Under the pieces are notes generated by a model. The model worked only from the letters and a program-made list of their open reading frames with translations. It did no database searches and had not been told where the DNA came from. A DNA stretch of 64,000 nucleotides from assembly GCF_900102795.1 (NCBI RefSeq), contig NZ_FMWG01000002.1, positions 1 through 64,000 of the forward strand, written 5' to 3'. This DNA comes from Epibacterium ulvae (GTDB taxonomy: Bacteria; Pseudomonadota; Alphaproteobacteria; Rhodobacterales; Rhodobacteraceae). Numbering within the stretch: the first letter of the stretch is position 1; each line of letters opens with the position of its first letter. Both the position numbers and the translations under genes were made by a program. This document shows, piece by piece, positions 1 to 7,718 of this stretch.

Positions 1-200
1 GTCACCGCCAAACCTAGTAAAATCCACAAAACTCTCAAGACGATAACAAAAAAAATACCCCTCAAAAGCCCCGGCTCAAAAAAGGGGAAAACACCAAAAC
101 AGACAAATCTGTCGCGGTGAAAAAGATCAAAACCGTGCGACACCGGAACATGATCTCATGGCTTAAATAAGCCCATAAGGGCAAAAGCCCAAAAAAGCGT

Positions 201-277
<77 letters not shown>

Positions 278-565
278 ATAATAGCATAATATATCATGTT
301 GTTGATGTTAAAGATGCCAAACCGGCCGCATCGGGGGCTGTTTGCGTTTTAGCGCTAATCTCTTATTGCATAGGTTCAAGTTTGGAAAGCCCCGCTTCAA
401 CACGAGGACCACTTCAAAGCCTGCGACGAGGGGGAAGACCTGTAGCGTGTAAGCGTCGCATATGGGGCAAAAATAGCACGACATCCCGTCGAGCATTAAA
501 ACCTCAATGATACTGAATAGTTGTATATTGATGATCAAAACATAACCTATCCAAGACACAGGCTG

Positions 566-1009
566 TCATTTGGCACTAAGCGATTTCAAACGATCCCAAA
601 TATGAGCCGCCACATCATTGCGGGTGCCCGACCGCAGGCGGACGGCATGAATTTGTGAGATAACTTGATAAAGCTCAGAGGCAACAGGGATGAGTTTTCC
701 GGCGCTCACCCAGTGTTCGGCATAGTGGTTTGGAATAAGGCCCACATGCGTGCCAGCAAGCGTCAGGTAAGCTGTCGATTCGACGTTGCCTTGTGAAACT
801 TCTGCGTTTTCCTCCAGAAGATGGATTTCGAGATGTTCGTCGATAGGGTTATTCAAGAAGCTATGGGCTGAAATTTTGCTGTCTTTCAGCCGGGCCTCTT
901 GCGTCTTGGTGTCCATGGATTGACCGCATGGATGCTCTGGTGAGCAATATAACCCGCTTTTCTCGTCATAGAGATGCAGGCGAGATGCCATAGGTTTTTG
1001 CGACATCAC
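566..1009 (-). pseudogene. LysR-family regulator, C-terminal fragment
   Basis: The 147-codon open frame resembles only the effector-binding half of a LysR-type transcription regulator. It carries a segment of the form LAGTHVGLIPNHYAEHWV, typical of the last third of these proteins, and a YxEKSGLYCSPEHP segment upstream. The N-terminal winged helix-turn-helix (about 60 residues) and the first effector subdomain are missing. The frame closes with a TGA just upstream of the GTG shown. The usual family length is near 300 residues, so this is a decayed remnant unlikely to be functional. It sits next to a transposon-like remnant, which may have caused the truncation. Confidence 0.65.
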
Positions 1010-1030
1010 GGGGTAAAAGGCGACCAGAGT

Positions 1031-1174
1031 TCATGAGCTGGCCAATCTCGTTTTAAACTTCTTAGGCCACAGGCGGCGGCCGTCTTTGCCGACGGGAATT
1101 GAAAAGCCGTAAGCATGAAAGATTTTTTCGATTTTCTGATCACTTAGGAGACCACTTAACGTTTGAGAGTTCAT
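1031..1174 (-). pseudogene. IS66-type helper protein remnant (47 codons)
   Basis: A short ATG-started frame, preceded by an AGGATAC-like ribosome binding site. It ends with a GKDGRRLWPKKFK segment reminiscent of the GRRxWPxExK motif near the start of small IS66-family accessory proteins (OrfA/TnpA type). The helix-turn-helix that should follow is absent because the frame stops at TGA. The start overlaps the stop of the upstream 115-codon frame by ATGA. It is probably a mobile-element scar. The family assignment is from memory and uncertain. Confidence 0.35.
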
Positions 1175-1518
1175 AATGCCTGTATCCTTTTAGGAGCAGC
1201 ATAGGATTTCTCAAATGATGTGTTCAGGGGGCAAATGAGGGGGTAGATGCAACGCTTACTACTAAACAGCTTATCGGAATAAAAAAAGGGCGCGAGACCG
1301 TTTTTTCGAACTTGCGACCATCCCGGCAGCTTCGTGGTATAACTGATGGCGCGCCCCAAAATGGACTTAATCGAAATCTCACTAGGAATGTCCGAATGAG
1401 TGACGAGATCAAGTAGGGGAGTTTTTTCGAGGAAGGTTTTGAGGCTTTCGTCACCGGGATCACCAATTATCACATCGTTGGCGTCTATGAAGCGATCAAT
1501 CGGCTTGGAATTATTCAT
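1171..1518 (-). CDS. hypothetical protein, 115 aa, unrecognised
   Basis: Not recognised. The frame starts MNNSKPIDRF and has a central GRAISYTTKLPGWSQVRKNG segment. The C-terminal 25 residues look non-conserved, as if read through decayed sequence. No good ribosome binding site precedes the ATG. The stop overlaps the start of the 47-codon frame downstream by four bases. It lies within the decayed region between the initiator tRNA and the catabolic cluster, so it may be a remnant rather than a gene. Confidence 0.3.
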   Translation of the reverse strand: MNNSKPIDRFIDANDVIIGDPGDESLKTFLEKTPLLDLVTHSDIPSEISIKSILGRAISYTTKLPGWSQVRKNGLAPFFYSDKLFSSKRCIYPLICPLNTSFEKSYAAPKRIQAL

Positions 1519-1541
1519 ACCTGAAACGCGTGAAGCAAGAT

Positions 1542-1582
1542 CGAAGACCGAGGCATGTTTCTGTTACATGCCTCGGTCTTCG
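1542..1582. terminator. long perfect hairpin, probable terminator
   Basis: Arms at 1542-1558 and 1566-1582 form a perfect 17-bp inverted repeat around a 7-nt loop (TTCTGTT). It lies 48 bp beyond the stop of the minus-strand Gfo/Idh gene. There is no clear T-run on either strand, so it may stabilise the 3' end rather than act as a classical intrinsic terminator. Confidence 0.55.
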
Positions 1583-1629
1583 TGTTTCAAGCGCGGGACT
1601 GAAAAAAAGCGCAGGTTATGTTGGCAAAA

Positions 1630-2736
1630 TTATGCGAATTCAGACATCTCTACGACACGTTTTTCGGCGATCGAGCGTTGGGCGGCCAGACCCATCTGCA
1701 CAGCCCGTTTGCCATCCTCCAATGTCACATCTGGGGATTCCCGGTTTCCTCTGACCAGATCCAAGAAACCTTGGTGTTGGTAAAAGGTAGATCCATTGTG
1801 ATCCCCAGCGTCTAGGATCCTTGGGTCAACTGGGATCTCTCTTAAGTGCGGCCCTTTTGGAGAACGCGGGCTCACAATAACCTGTGGAATTGGAGGGGCT
1901 CCTAAATGTTCTGGCCAGAACCGGCCGGGCCCCGGAACAAGAGCTTCTATCTTTCCGTCTGGGCCAACGGCTGAGATTTCTTCTTGGTAGCGAGAACCTT
2001 CGGCAAACATGCAGAGTTCAAGCATTGCACGTGTGCCATTGTTGAAATCAACGATCACATATCCATTGTCGAGAATATCGGGTGTCTGGCCTTCATAGCG
2101 TTCCTCCAAATGATTTGCATCCATCGCACCGGATGCCATTATGCGCACTGGCTCTGCCTTTAGCGCAAAACGCATGAGATCAAAGAAGTGGCAGCACTTT
2201 TCGACAAAGGTACCGCCTGTGTAGAGATTGAAGCGATTCCAGTCTCCGACTTTTTCAAGAAAGGGGAAACGATGTTCGCGAATTGTGAGCATCTTGATGC
2301 CACCGGTTGCTGCCTCCGCATCCGATAGCAAGGTCGCAACAGGGGGCATGTAGCGGTATTCCATGGCGACCCAAACGGGCGCCGGGTAGTGGGCCTGGAA
2401 ATGATTGAGGCGTTGAATGTCATCCGGATCTGTAAACAGAGGTTTTTCGACCAGAACGGGCAGGGGACGTTTCTCTGCCAGAAGCTCTAGCTGTTCCATA
2501 TGACAATGGTTGGGGCTAACAATCACCAGGCAATCGAGATTTTCAACCTCGAGTAGGGCGTCAATGCTGTCCATCATCTGGGCCTTTGGCGCAAAGCTTT
2601 GAGCAATGCGCGCCATGTCCGCGTCGGGCTCGTAAATCGCAGCGATTGAGGTTTCTGAAAGCAGGGCGATGTTTCGCAGGTGCTCCTGTCCCATCATGCC
2701 ACAGCCGATGATGCCATATGAAATGTGACGAACCAT
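1630..2736 (-). CDS. Gfo/Idh/MocA-fold enzyme; candidate NAD-dependent sulfoquinovosidase
   Basis: This 368-aa protein has an N-terminal Rossmann domain (GIIGCGMMG at residues 8-16) and the EKP motif at 97-99. A C-terminal alpha/beta domain follows, with a family-like GGTFVEKCCHFFDLMRF segment. These are the signatures of NAD(P)-dependent Gfo/Idh/MocA oxidoreductases. A good AAGGAA precedes the ATG, and it follows the GntR gene by 9 bp, so they form one transcript. The divergent neighbours look like sulfoquinovose monooxygenase pathway genes. NAD-dependent sulfoquinovosidases (GH188) belong to this fold and occur in such clusters. I therefore infer cleavage of sulfoquinovosides to free sulfoquinovose. 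A plain sugar dehydrogenase is the main alternative. Confidence 0.75.
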   Translation of the reverse strand: MVRHISYGIIGCGMMGQEHLRNIALLSETSIAAIYEPDADMARIAQSFAPKAQMMDSIDALLEVENLDCLVIVSPNHCHMEQLELLAEKRPLPVLVEKPLFTDPDDIQRLNHFQAHYPAPVWVAMEYRYMPPVATLLSDAEAATGGIKMLTIREHRFPFLEKVGDWNRFNLYTGGTFVEKCCHFFDLMRFALKAEPVRIMASGAMDANHLEERYEGQTPDILDNGYVIVDFNNGTRAMLELCMFAEGSRYQEEISAVGPDGKIEALVPGPGRFWPEHLGAPPIPQVIVSPRSPKGPHLREIPVDPRILDAGDHNGSTFYQHQGFLDLVRGNRESPDVTLEDGKRAVQMGLAAQRSIAEKRVVEMSEFA

Positions 2737-2745
2737 CTGTGTTCC

Positions 2746-3456
2746 TTAGATTAGGCGTTGTATGTAGCGCACCTGATTTGTGTCAAACCAGGTGCGAGAA
2801 TATTCAACCGCAGCGGGGCTTTGTGCCCAACTGAGGCGTTCGATGAATCCTGTAAGTGTGCCACTGCTCGGGCCAAACGACTGCGGAGCCCACTCAGGGA
2901 CCGTGTCGATTGAAACACTGTCTTCTGCGCGGCTGATCCAAAAGCCAAGCTGTGCGCGATAATATTGATAAAGCGAGTCTACGAGGCTGCCTTCGGAAAT
3001 ACGTCCAGCTGCACCATCCAGCCAGATCTCTTCGACAGCGATGGGCGTGTCATCGAGATAGCGAAGACGCCGAATGCGCGTCGCCATGTCAGACGCACCA
3101 AAAGCAGGCAGGTCCGCCGGTTTTTCACAAAACGTGACCGATAGGGCATCTGCGCTCGGCAGTCCGCCACCTTTTATAAGCTCAAGACGAAACATCGAAT
3201 AGACGCTATCAACGCGTTGGCTGTGGCGGACGTAATTTCCTGAGCCCTGAATGCGTTCTAGCAGGCCTTTGTGCTCCAGCTCAGTCAGTGATTTGCGCAA
3301 TGTACGCACTGTGGTGCCATGCTGCTTGGCCATCTCTCGTTCTGGTGGCAGTCGTTCGCCATCGACCAAGCGACCGGCCGCGATCTCACGGATCAGCGTT
3401 TCACTGATCTGCACATACAGTGGCAAGGAGGTTGGGCTATTCCGGCGGTTTGTCAT
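2746..3456 (-). CDS. GntR-family (HutC/UTRA) transcription regulator
   Basis: This 236-aa protein has an N-terminal winged helix-turn-helix at about residues 12-78. It contains LPPEREMAKQHGTTVRTLRK and the wing segment LERIQGSGNYV. A C-terminal UTRA-type effector domain follows, the fold used by HutC-type repressors to bind sugar or amino-acid ligands. It starts 100 bp from the divergent monooxygenase gene and heads a two-gene minus-strand transcript. It most likely represses both directions of the catabolic cluster until an intermediate, perhaps sulfoquinovose or its glycoside, binds. The ligand assignment is inference from context. Confidence 0.9.
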   Translation of the reverse strand: MTNRRNSPTSLPLYVQISETLIREIAAGRLVDGERLPPEREMAKQHGTTVRTLRKSLTELEHKGLLERIQGSGNYVRHSQRVDSVYSMFRLELIKGGGLPSADALSVTFCEKPADLPAFGASDMATRIRRLRYLDDTPIAVEEIWLDGAAGRISEGSLVDSLYQYYRAQLGFWISRAEDSVSIDTVPEWAPQSFGPSSGTLTGFIERLSWAQSPAAVEYSRTWFDTNQVRYIQRLI

Positions 3457-3479
3457 TTGCTTAGGCGATTCAGAAAAAA

Positions 3480-3541
3480 TTGATACACCATTGATCTACA
3501 TTAACGGGCGCGCTACGCAAGGGAAAGTTTACGTTGATCTA
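3480..3541. promoter_or_regulatory. divergent control region with three TTGATMYA repeats
   Basis: The 100-bp gap between the GntR and monooxygenase starts holds TTGATACA (3480-3487), TTGATCTA (3491-3498) and TTGATCTA (3534-3541). They are spaced 11 and 43 bp apart, close to whole turns of the helix and so on one DNA face. TTGATC at 3491-3496 with TACGCA at 3514-3519 (17-bp spacer) could be a promoter for the plus-strand operon. Operator function is inferred. Confidence 0.4.
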
Positions 3542-3556
3542 TCGGAGGAATCACTC

Positions 3557-4711
3557 GTGACAGTCGTGCCTATTACCTCACCGGACCTAGATGCAGTCGA
3601 GGTCTCTTGGTTTGCGGCTCTATGTTCTGATGATTATCAGTTTCTTGGGGTTCCAGATGGTGATTTGCGTTCGTCTTGGGCGCATTGTTCAAATATCGTG
3701 AAAGAGGCTGAGGCGCAGGGGTTTCGCAATATCCTGTGCCCTTCGTCTTATCAGGTTGGACAGGACACGTTGTCGTTTGTCGCGGGTTGTGCACCAATCA
3801 CGGAAAAAATCAACATGTTGGCGGCGGTGCGCTGCGGTGAAATGCAGCCGATCATGCTTGCGCGTACTCTTGCAACGCTGGATCACATGCTGGAAGGGCG
3901 GTTGACGGTGAATATCATCTCCTCTGATTTTCCAGGGGAAAAGGCAGACAGCAACTACCGCTATCAGCGTTCACGTGAGGTAGTCGAGATCCTGAAGCAA
4001 GCCTGGACCCAGGATGAGATCACCTACAAGGGCGAGGTCTATGATTTTGAAGGGCTCACGACAGACCCTGTGCGTCCCTATCAGGAAGGTGGCCCGCTTT
4101 TGTATTTTGGCGGCTATTCTCCGGCGGCTTTAGAGCTGTGTGGTCAGCACTGTGATGTCTATCTGATGTGGCCCGAGCCTAAGGAACAGCTGGCCGAACG
4201 TATGAAGGCGGTGAATACGGTTGCCGAAAAATATAATAGAACATTGGATTACGGCCTGCGTGTTCATTGCATCGTACGGGACACCGAAGCAGAAGCGCGT
4301 GAATACGCGGACTACATCGCGTCGAAGCTGGATGATGAATATGGTCAACTGATCCGGGAGCGTGCACTTGATTCTGGATCGCTTGGGGTTTCGCATCAAG
4401 CACGGGCGCGTGAGCTTGCGGATAAATTTGGCTATGTGGAGCCGAACCTTTGGACAGGCGTTGGTCGGGCGCGCTCTGGTTGCGGCGCCGCCTTGGTTGG
4501 TTCAACTGATCAAGTTATGAGCAAATTGGAAGAGTATCAAAAAATGGGGATGCGCGCCTTTATTCTTTCAGGCTATCCCCATCTGGAAGAAGCAAAACAC
4601 TTTGGGGCACGGGTTATGCCAAATCTGAAAACCTGTTCGTTGCCTGAGGCCTATGGCCGGGTTCCGGCCAGCACCCCAAAGACCCCACTGGGTGTAGGAG
4701 AACGCCGCTAA
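3557..4711 (+). CDS. smoC: FMN-dependent sulfoquinovose monooxygenase (LLM class)
   Basis: This 384-aa luciferase-like monooxygenase resembles SsuD alkanesulfonate monooxygenases throughout. Segments include NILCPSSYQVGQDTL, LAAVRCGEMQPIMLAR, LDHMLEGRLTVNIISSDFPG and LLYFGGYSPAALELC. I chose the GTG at 3557 because GGAGGA lies 7 bp upstream and homology begins there. A longer open frame runs back over the GntR gene but is not coding. SmoC uses reduced FMN and O2 to remove sulfite from sulfoquinovose, giving 6-oxo-glucose. The text agrees closely with Agrobacterium SmoC as I remember it. The aldo/keto reductase and flavin reductase that follow are the expected partners. Confidence 0.8.
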   Translation: MTVVPITSPDLDAVEVSWFAALCSDDYQFLGVPDGDLRSSWAHCSNIVKEAEAQGFRNILCPSSYQVGQDTLSFVAGCAPITEKINMLAAVRCGEMQPIMLARTLATLDHMLEGRLTVNIISSDFPGEKADSNYRYQRSREVVEILKQAWTQDEITYKGEVYDFEGLTTDPVRPYQEGGPLLYFGGYSPAALELCGQHCDVYLMWPEPKEQLAERMKAVNTVAEKYNRTLDYGLRVHCIVRDTEAEAREYADYIASKLDDEYGQLIRERALDSGSLGVSHQARARELADKFGYVEPNLWTGVGRARSGCGAALVGSTDQVMSKLEEYQKMGMRAFILSGYPHLEEAKHFGARVMPNLKTCSLPEAYGRVPASTPKTPLGVGERR

Positions 4712-5601
4712 TGCAACGTATTGCACTGAATTCTGATCTGTCTTTTAGCCGCCTTGTCTATGGCATGTGGCGTATTGGTGACGTCGAGGACACATCTCCT
4801 GCGGCTGTTGAGGCGAAAATTCAGGCCTGTCTGGAGCAAGGTATCACCACCTTTGATCAGGCCGATATTTATGGTGCCTACACCGCCGAGGCAATTTTAG
4901 GTGGCGCGCTTAAGGCCAATCCAAGTCTGCGCAAGGAAATGGAGATCGTCACCAAATGTGATATCGTCGCGCCCATCGGCTGCTATTCTGACAAGCCGGT
5001 TAAATATTATGATACATCCCGTGCCCATATTGAAAAATCAGTGGATCGCTCTTTGTCAGAGATGGGGATCGAACAGATTGATCTGTTGTTGGTCCATCGT
5101 CCCGATCCTTTGATGGATCATAACGAGACGGGGGCTGCACTGGATGATCTTGTGGCGTCGGGTAAAGTGCGCACTGTTGGAGTGTCGAATTTTCGTCCGT
5201 GGGATTGGAACCTGCTTCAATCTGCAATGAAAAACCAACTGGTCACAAATCAGATCGAAATCTCTTTGTCTGAGATTTCTCCGTTCACAAATGGTGATAT
5301 CGCTTTCCATCAGCAGCATGATCAGGCCATGATGGCATGGTCTCCATTAGGAGGCGGTAGCTTGATGACGGGTGATGGTGCGGTTGCCACGGCGTTGGAC
5401 AAGGTGGCCAATGCACAAGGGGTAGATCGTGCTGCGGTGGCTGTCGCATTCTTATTGCGCCACCCGTCCAAAATCCTGCCGGTTCTTGGGACAAATAATT
5501 TGGATCGCATTGCAAAGATTTCGGATGCGTTGAAAGTCGAGCTGGATCGTGAGAGCTGGTTCACATTGTATGAAGCTGCACTGGGCAACGAGGTGCCATG
5601 A
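4711..5601 (+). CDS. smoB: aldo/keto reductase, candidate 6-oxo-glucose reductase
   Basis: This 296-aa aldo/keto reductase barrel carries the catalytic tetrad Asp49, Tyr54, Lys82 and His129 (in FDQADIYG, TKCD and VHRPDP). The cofactor-end segment PVLGTNNLDRI is near residue 255. The ATG overlaps the stop of the monooxygenase (TAATG), so the two are translationally coupled. In the sulfo-SMO pathway SmoB reduces 6-oxo-glucose to glucose with NADPH. The opening residues MQRIAL and VYGMWRIGD match what I recall of Agrobacterium SmoB. Without the neighbours I would call it a YdhF-like reductase of unknown substrate. Confidence 0.8.
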   Translation: MQRIALNSDLSFSRLVYGMWRIGDVEDTSPAAVEAKIQACLEQGITTFDQADIYGAYTAEAILGGALKANPSLRKEMEIVTKCDIVAPIGCYSDKPVKYYDTSRAHIEKSVDRSLSEMGIEQIDLLLVHRPDPLMDHNETGAALDDLVASGKVRTVGVSNFRPWDWNLLQSAMKNQLVTNQIEISLSEISPFTNGDIAFHQQHDQAMMAWSPLGGGSLMTGDGAVATALDKVANAQGVDRAAVAVAFLLRHPSKILPVLGTNNLDRIAKISDALKVELDRESWFTLYEAALGNEVP

Positions 5602-6116
5602 ACGATATGACTCCCACAGCGCCGACACGTTTTGTACCGGGTGAAGATAACACACGACTGTTGCGAGATGCTTTTGGGCGGTTCGCAACAGGTGTGACTG
5701 TTGTGACGACGGATAGTCCAGATGGCGTTGTCGCAATCACGGCCAATAGTTTTTCATCTGTGTCGCTGAACCCGCCGTTGGTAATGTGGGCCCCCGACAA
5801 GGCCTCCCGTCGTTTTCCGTATTTTGAGAAAGCGGAACATTATGCCGTTCATGTGCTTGCAGCTGAGCAAAAGGACCTGTGTTGGAGTGTGGCTAAGGAT
5901 CTAAGCTGTCTGCGTGAAATGGATCTCAACCGGAATGCCGAAGCTGTCCCCGTGCTGGAAGGCTGTCTCGCACGGTTTGAATGCCGCCAGTCTGCTGTCT
6001 ATGAGGGCGGAGATCATATCATCGTCCTTGGCGAGGTATTACGGGCCGAGATGCGGGAAGAGGGTGACGCGTTGGCGTTTTTTAAAGGGCAGATGGGATC
6101 TTTTTCCGCGTCTTAA
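5598..6116 (+). CDS. smoA: flavin reductase partner of the monooxygenase
   Basis: This 172-aa protein is a single flavin-reductase-like domain of the split-barrel type. It contains the family segment FATGVTVVTTDSPDG followed by ITANSFSSVSLNPPLVMW at about residues 29-64. It would supply reduced FMN to the LLM monooxygenase two genes upstream. The start overlaps the aldo/keto reductase stop as ATGA, so all three genes form one coupled transcript. No intrinsic terminator is visible before the rpsD promoter. The specific smoA role rests on gene context. Confidence 0.8.
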   Translation: MNDMTPTAPTRFVPGEDNTRLLRDAFGRFATGVTVVTTDSPDGVVAITANSFSSVSLNPPLVMWAPDKASRRFPYFEKAEHYAVHVLAAEQKDLCWSVAKDLSCLREMDLNRNAEAVPVLEGCLARFECRQSAVYEGGDHIIVLGEVLRAEMREEGDALAFFKGQMGSFSAS

Positions 6117-6226
6117 GCACGCCAGAAATCATGTATTGTTTCCGCATCAATGCGGGAACTTTCTGTATTCAGCGAACGCAAATTTGAGATGTGGATATCT
6201 TTGCGGTTTTGGATGGCTGAAAACGC

Positions 6227-6254
6227 TTGACACCTCAACACCTTCCTATATACG
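6227..6254 (+). promoter_or_regulatory. probable rpsD promoter
   Basis: TTGACA at 6227-6232 and TATACG at 6249-6254 are separated by 16 bp, a near-consensus housekeeping promoter. Transcription from it would produce a leader of roughly 120 nt before the rpsD start codon. Confidence 0.6.
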
Positions 6255-6299
6255 CGCCCCACTATTGGTGTTGGTGGCCTCCGCAAGGAGATGCCTGTC

Positions 6300-6368
6300 A
6301 TGCCTGCCTTTGGCAGAGCAAGAGGACAACGCCCTTCGATACCACCTTCGGGTGGTGAATTTTTTTGA
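6300..6368 (+). CDS. possible leader peptide upstream of rpsD (22 aa)
   Basis: An ATG at 6300 with AAGGAG nine bases upstream opens a 22-codon frame, MPAFGRARGQRPSIPPSGG then EFF. It runs through the leader hairpin and stops at TGA 6366-6368, 12 bases before the rpsD GTG. The reading frame itself encodes the hairpin stem, so translation would disrupt it. It could be a leader peptide controlling rpsD. It could also be a chance frame, since homologous leaders were not compared. Confidence 0.35.
   Translation: MPAFGRARGQRPSIPPSGGEFF
6341..6366 (+). promoter_or_regulatory. attenuator-like hairpin in the rpsD leader
   Basis: ACCACC-TTCG-GGTGGT (6341-6356) is a stable UUCG tetraloop hairpin followed by GAA and seven T residues, the form of an intrinsic terminator. 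It lies only about 15 bases before the rpsD start, so it would end transcription before the gene. A smaller hairpin, CTGCC-TTT-GGCAG, lies just upstream at 6304-6316. Confidence 0.6.
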
Positions 6369-6380
6369 AGGAGATCAGCC

Positions 6381-7001
6381 GTGACTAAACGTACAGCTGC
6401 CAAGTATAAAATTGACCGCCGCATGGGCGAAAACATCTGGGGCCGTCCTAAGTCTCCAGTGAACCGTCGTGAATATGGCCCCGGCCAGCACGGTCAGCGC
6501 CGCAAGGGCAAATTGTCTGACTTTGGTATCCAGCTGCGTGCCAAGCAGAAGCTAAAAGGTTACTACGGTGACCTGACCGAAAAGCAATTCCGCCGCATCT
6601 ACGGTGAAGCTGAGCGTGTAAAAGGCGATACCGGTGAAAACCTGATCGGCCTGCTGGAGCGCCGCCTGGACGCTGTTGTGTATCGCGCGAAATTCGTTGC
6701 AACTGTTTTTGCTGCACGTCAATTCGTGAACCACGGCCATGTTCTGGTTAACGGCAAGAAGGTGAACATTCCTTCTTACCGTGTTAAAGAAGGCGACGTG
6801 ATCGAAGTGCGTGACAAGTCCAAGCAACTGGCGGTTCTGCTGGAAGCGACACAGCTGGCTGAGCGCGATGTACCTGACTACATCGAAGCAGATCACAACA
6901 AAATGACTGCGACATTTGTTCGTGCGCCAGGCCTGTCTGATGTGCCTTACCCTGTTATCATGGAACCAAATCTGGTTGTTGAATTCTACGCGAAGAACTA
7001 A
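6381..7001 (+). CDS. rpsD: 30S ribosomal protein S4
   Basis: This 206-aa protein has the alphaproteobacterial S4 layout. An N-terminal basic region ([20 protein letters not shown]) is followed by the S4 RNA-binding domain around residues 95-160 ([32 protein letters not shown]). It binds 16S rRNA early in small-subunit assembly. The start is GTG, with GAAGGAG 8 bases upstream. It is a monocistronic gene with its own promoter, an attenuator-like leader and a terminator behind it, and is not part of the rpsM-rpoA operon as in many bacteria. Confidence 0.97.
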   Translation: MTKRTAAKYKIDRRMGENIWGRPKSPVNRREYGPGQHGQRRKGKLSDFGIQLRAKQKLKGYYGDLTEKQFRRIYGEAERVKGDTGENLIGLLERRLDAVVYRAKFVATVFAARQFVNHGHVLVNGKKVNIPSYRVKEGDVIEVRDKSKQLAVLLEATQLAERDVPDYIEADHNKMTATFVRAPGLSDVPYPVIMEPNLVVEFYAKN

Positions 7002-7027
7002 TCTTCGCCGCAATATTAGAATTTGTG

Positions 7028-7056
7028 AAAGGGCTGTCCTACGGGCGGCCCTTTTT
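7028..7056 (+). terminator. intrinsic terminator of rpsD
   Basis: AAAGGGC (7028-7034) pairs with GCCCTTT (7048-7054) and runs into a T-tract. It lies 27 bases after the rpsD stop. Confidence 0.85.
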
Positions 7057-7141
7057 CGTTTTTGTATCGCAAAGCCTGTGCAATATTCAAAATAAGGTCG
7101 TGAAACGGCCTGAATAAAATATAAAACAGGGAGCGTATCGA

Positions 7142-7711
7142 ATGACAGGGTTTATTCGAACAACATTAATCTCGTTGCTGATGATGGCTGGCACAGCAAC
7201 CATTGCAGCACCGTTGAAGCTGCAACCGGCTGATCCGCAACCCACGGGGCTCGCGCCGGGGCTGGCGGTGAAATATGCGTATCCAAGTGATGTAAAATCG
7301 CTGAGCAAAGCGGTTTCTGCTCTAAAGCGGGCAAAACCGGGGCCGGATCTGGTGGGGCTTGATTACCGCGAGACCGAAATTGGGGAAAAAACACTAACCT
7401 CAGATCGGGCAGAACAGGTTGCAGCTGAGATCACTGGCTTTGTCAAAATCGACAAGCCAGGCACCCACGTGATCGACTTTCTGGTAAACGATGGAATGCG
7501 CGCAACACTTGGTGGACAGATTGTTGGTGAATTTGATGGCCGCCAACCCTGTGAAGAGACGTTTGCGGTAGAAGTTGATGTACCCAAAGCGGGATGGTAT
7601 CCGCTGCATTTGGTTTATTTCCAGCGCACCCGGACAGCCTGTTTGCACATGCGCATGGGGGCTGCCGGAAAGCGGGTCAACTGGATGCCTGATACGGCCT
7701 TTGGCCATTAA
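7142..7711 (+). CDS. secreted PA14-like domain protein
   Basis: This 189-aa protein begins with a signal peptide of about 22 residues (basic MTGFIR, hydrophobic core, AxA-type cleavage near IAAP). Residues 95-180 read as a small beta-sandwich of PA14 type, with GFVKIDKPGTHVIDFLVNDG, GEFDGRQPC and AGWYPLHLVYFQ. PA14 domains bind carbohydrate or act as adhesion modules in the periplasm or outside the cell. Two cysteines (in RQPCEE and TACLHM) could form a disulfide. It is transcribed alone, and its specific ligand is unknown. Confidence 0.65.
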   Translation: MTGFIRTTLISLLMMAGTATIAAPLKLQPADPQPTGLAPGLAVKYAYPSDVKSLSKAVSALKRAKPGPDLVGLDYRETEIGEKTLTSDRAEQVAAEITGFVKIDKPGTHVIDFLVNDGMRATLGGQIVGEFDGRQPCEETFAVEVDVPKAGWYPLHLVYFQRTRTACLHMRMGAAGKRVNWMPDTAFGH

Positions 7712-7718
7712 GGTAAGA

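Noticed and set aside
308-559. Minus-strand frame of 83 codons with a CxxC-like segment, possible thioredoxin-like gene
   Set aside because: No ribosome binding site, no recognisable domain beyond the short cysteine pair, and basic low-complexity tail. It looks like a chance frame.
3251-3556. Upstream extension of the monooxygenase frame over the GntR gene
   Set aside because: It is antisense to a well-supported GntR gene, and the GTG at 3557 has a strong ribosome binding site.
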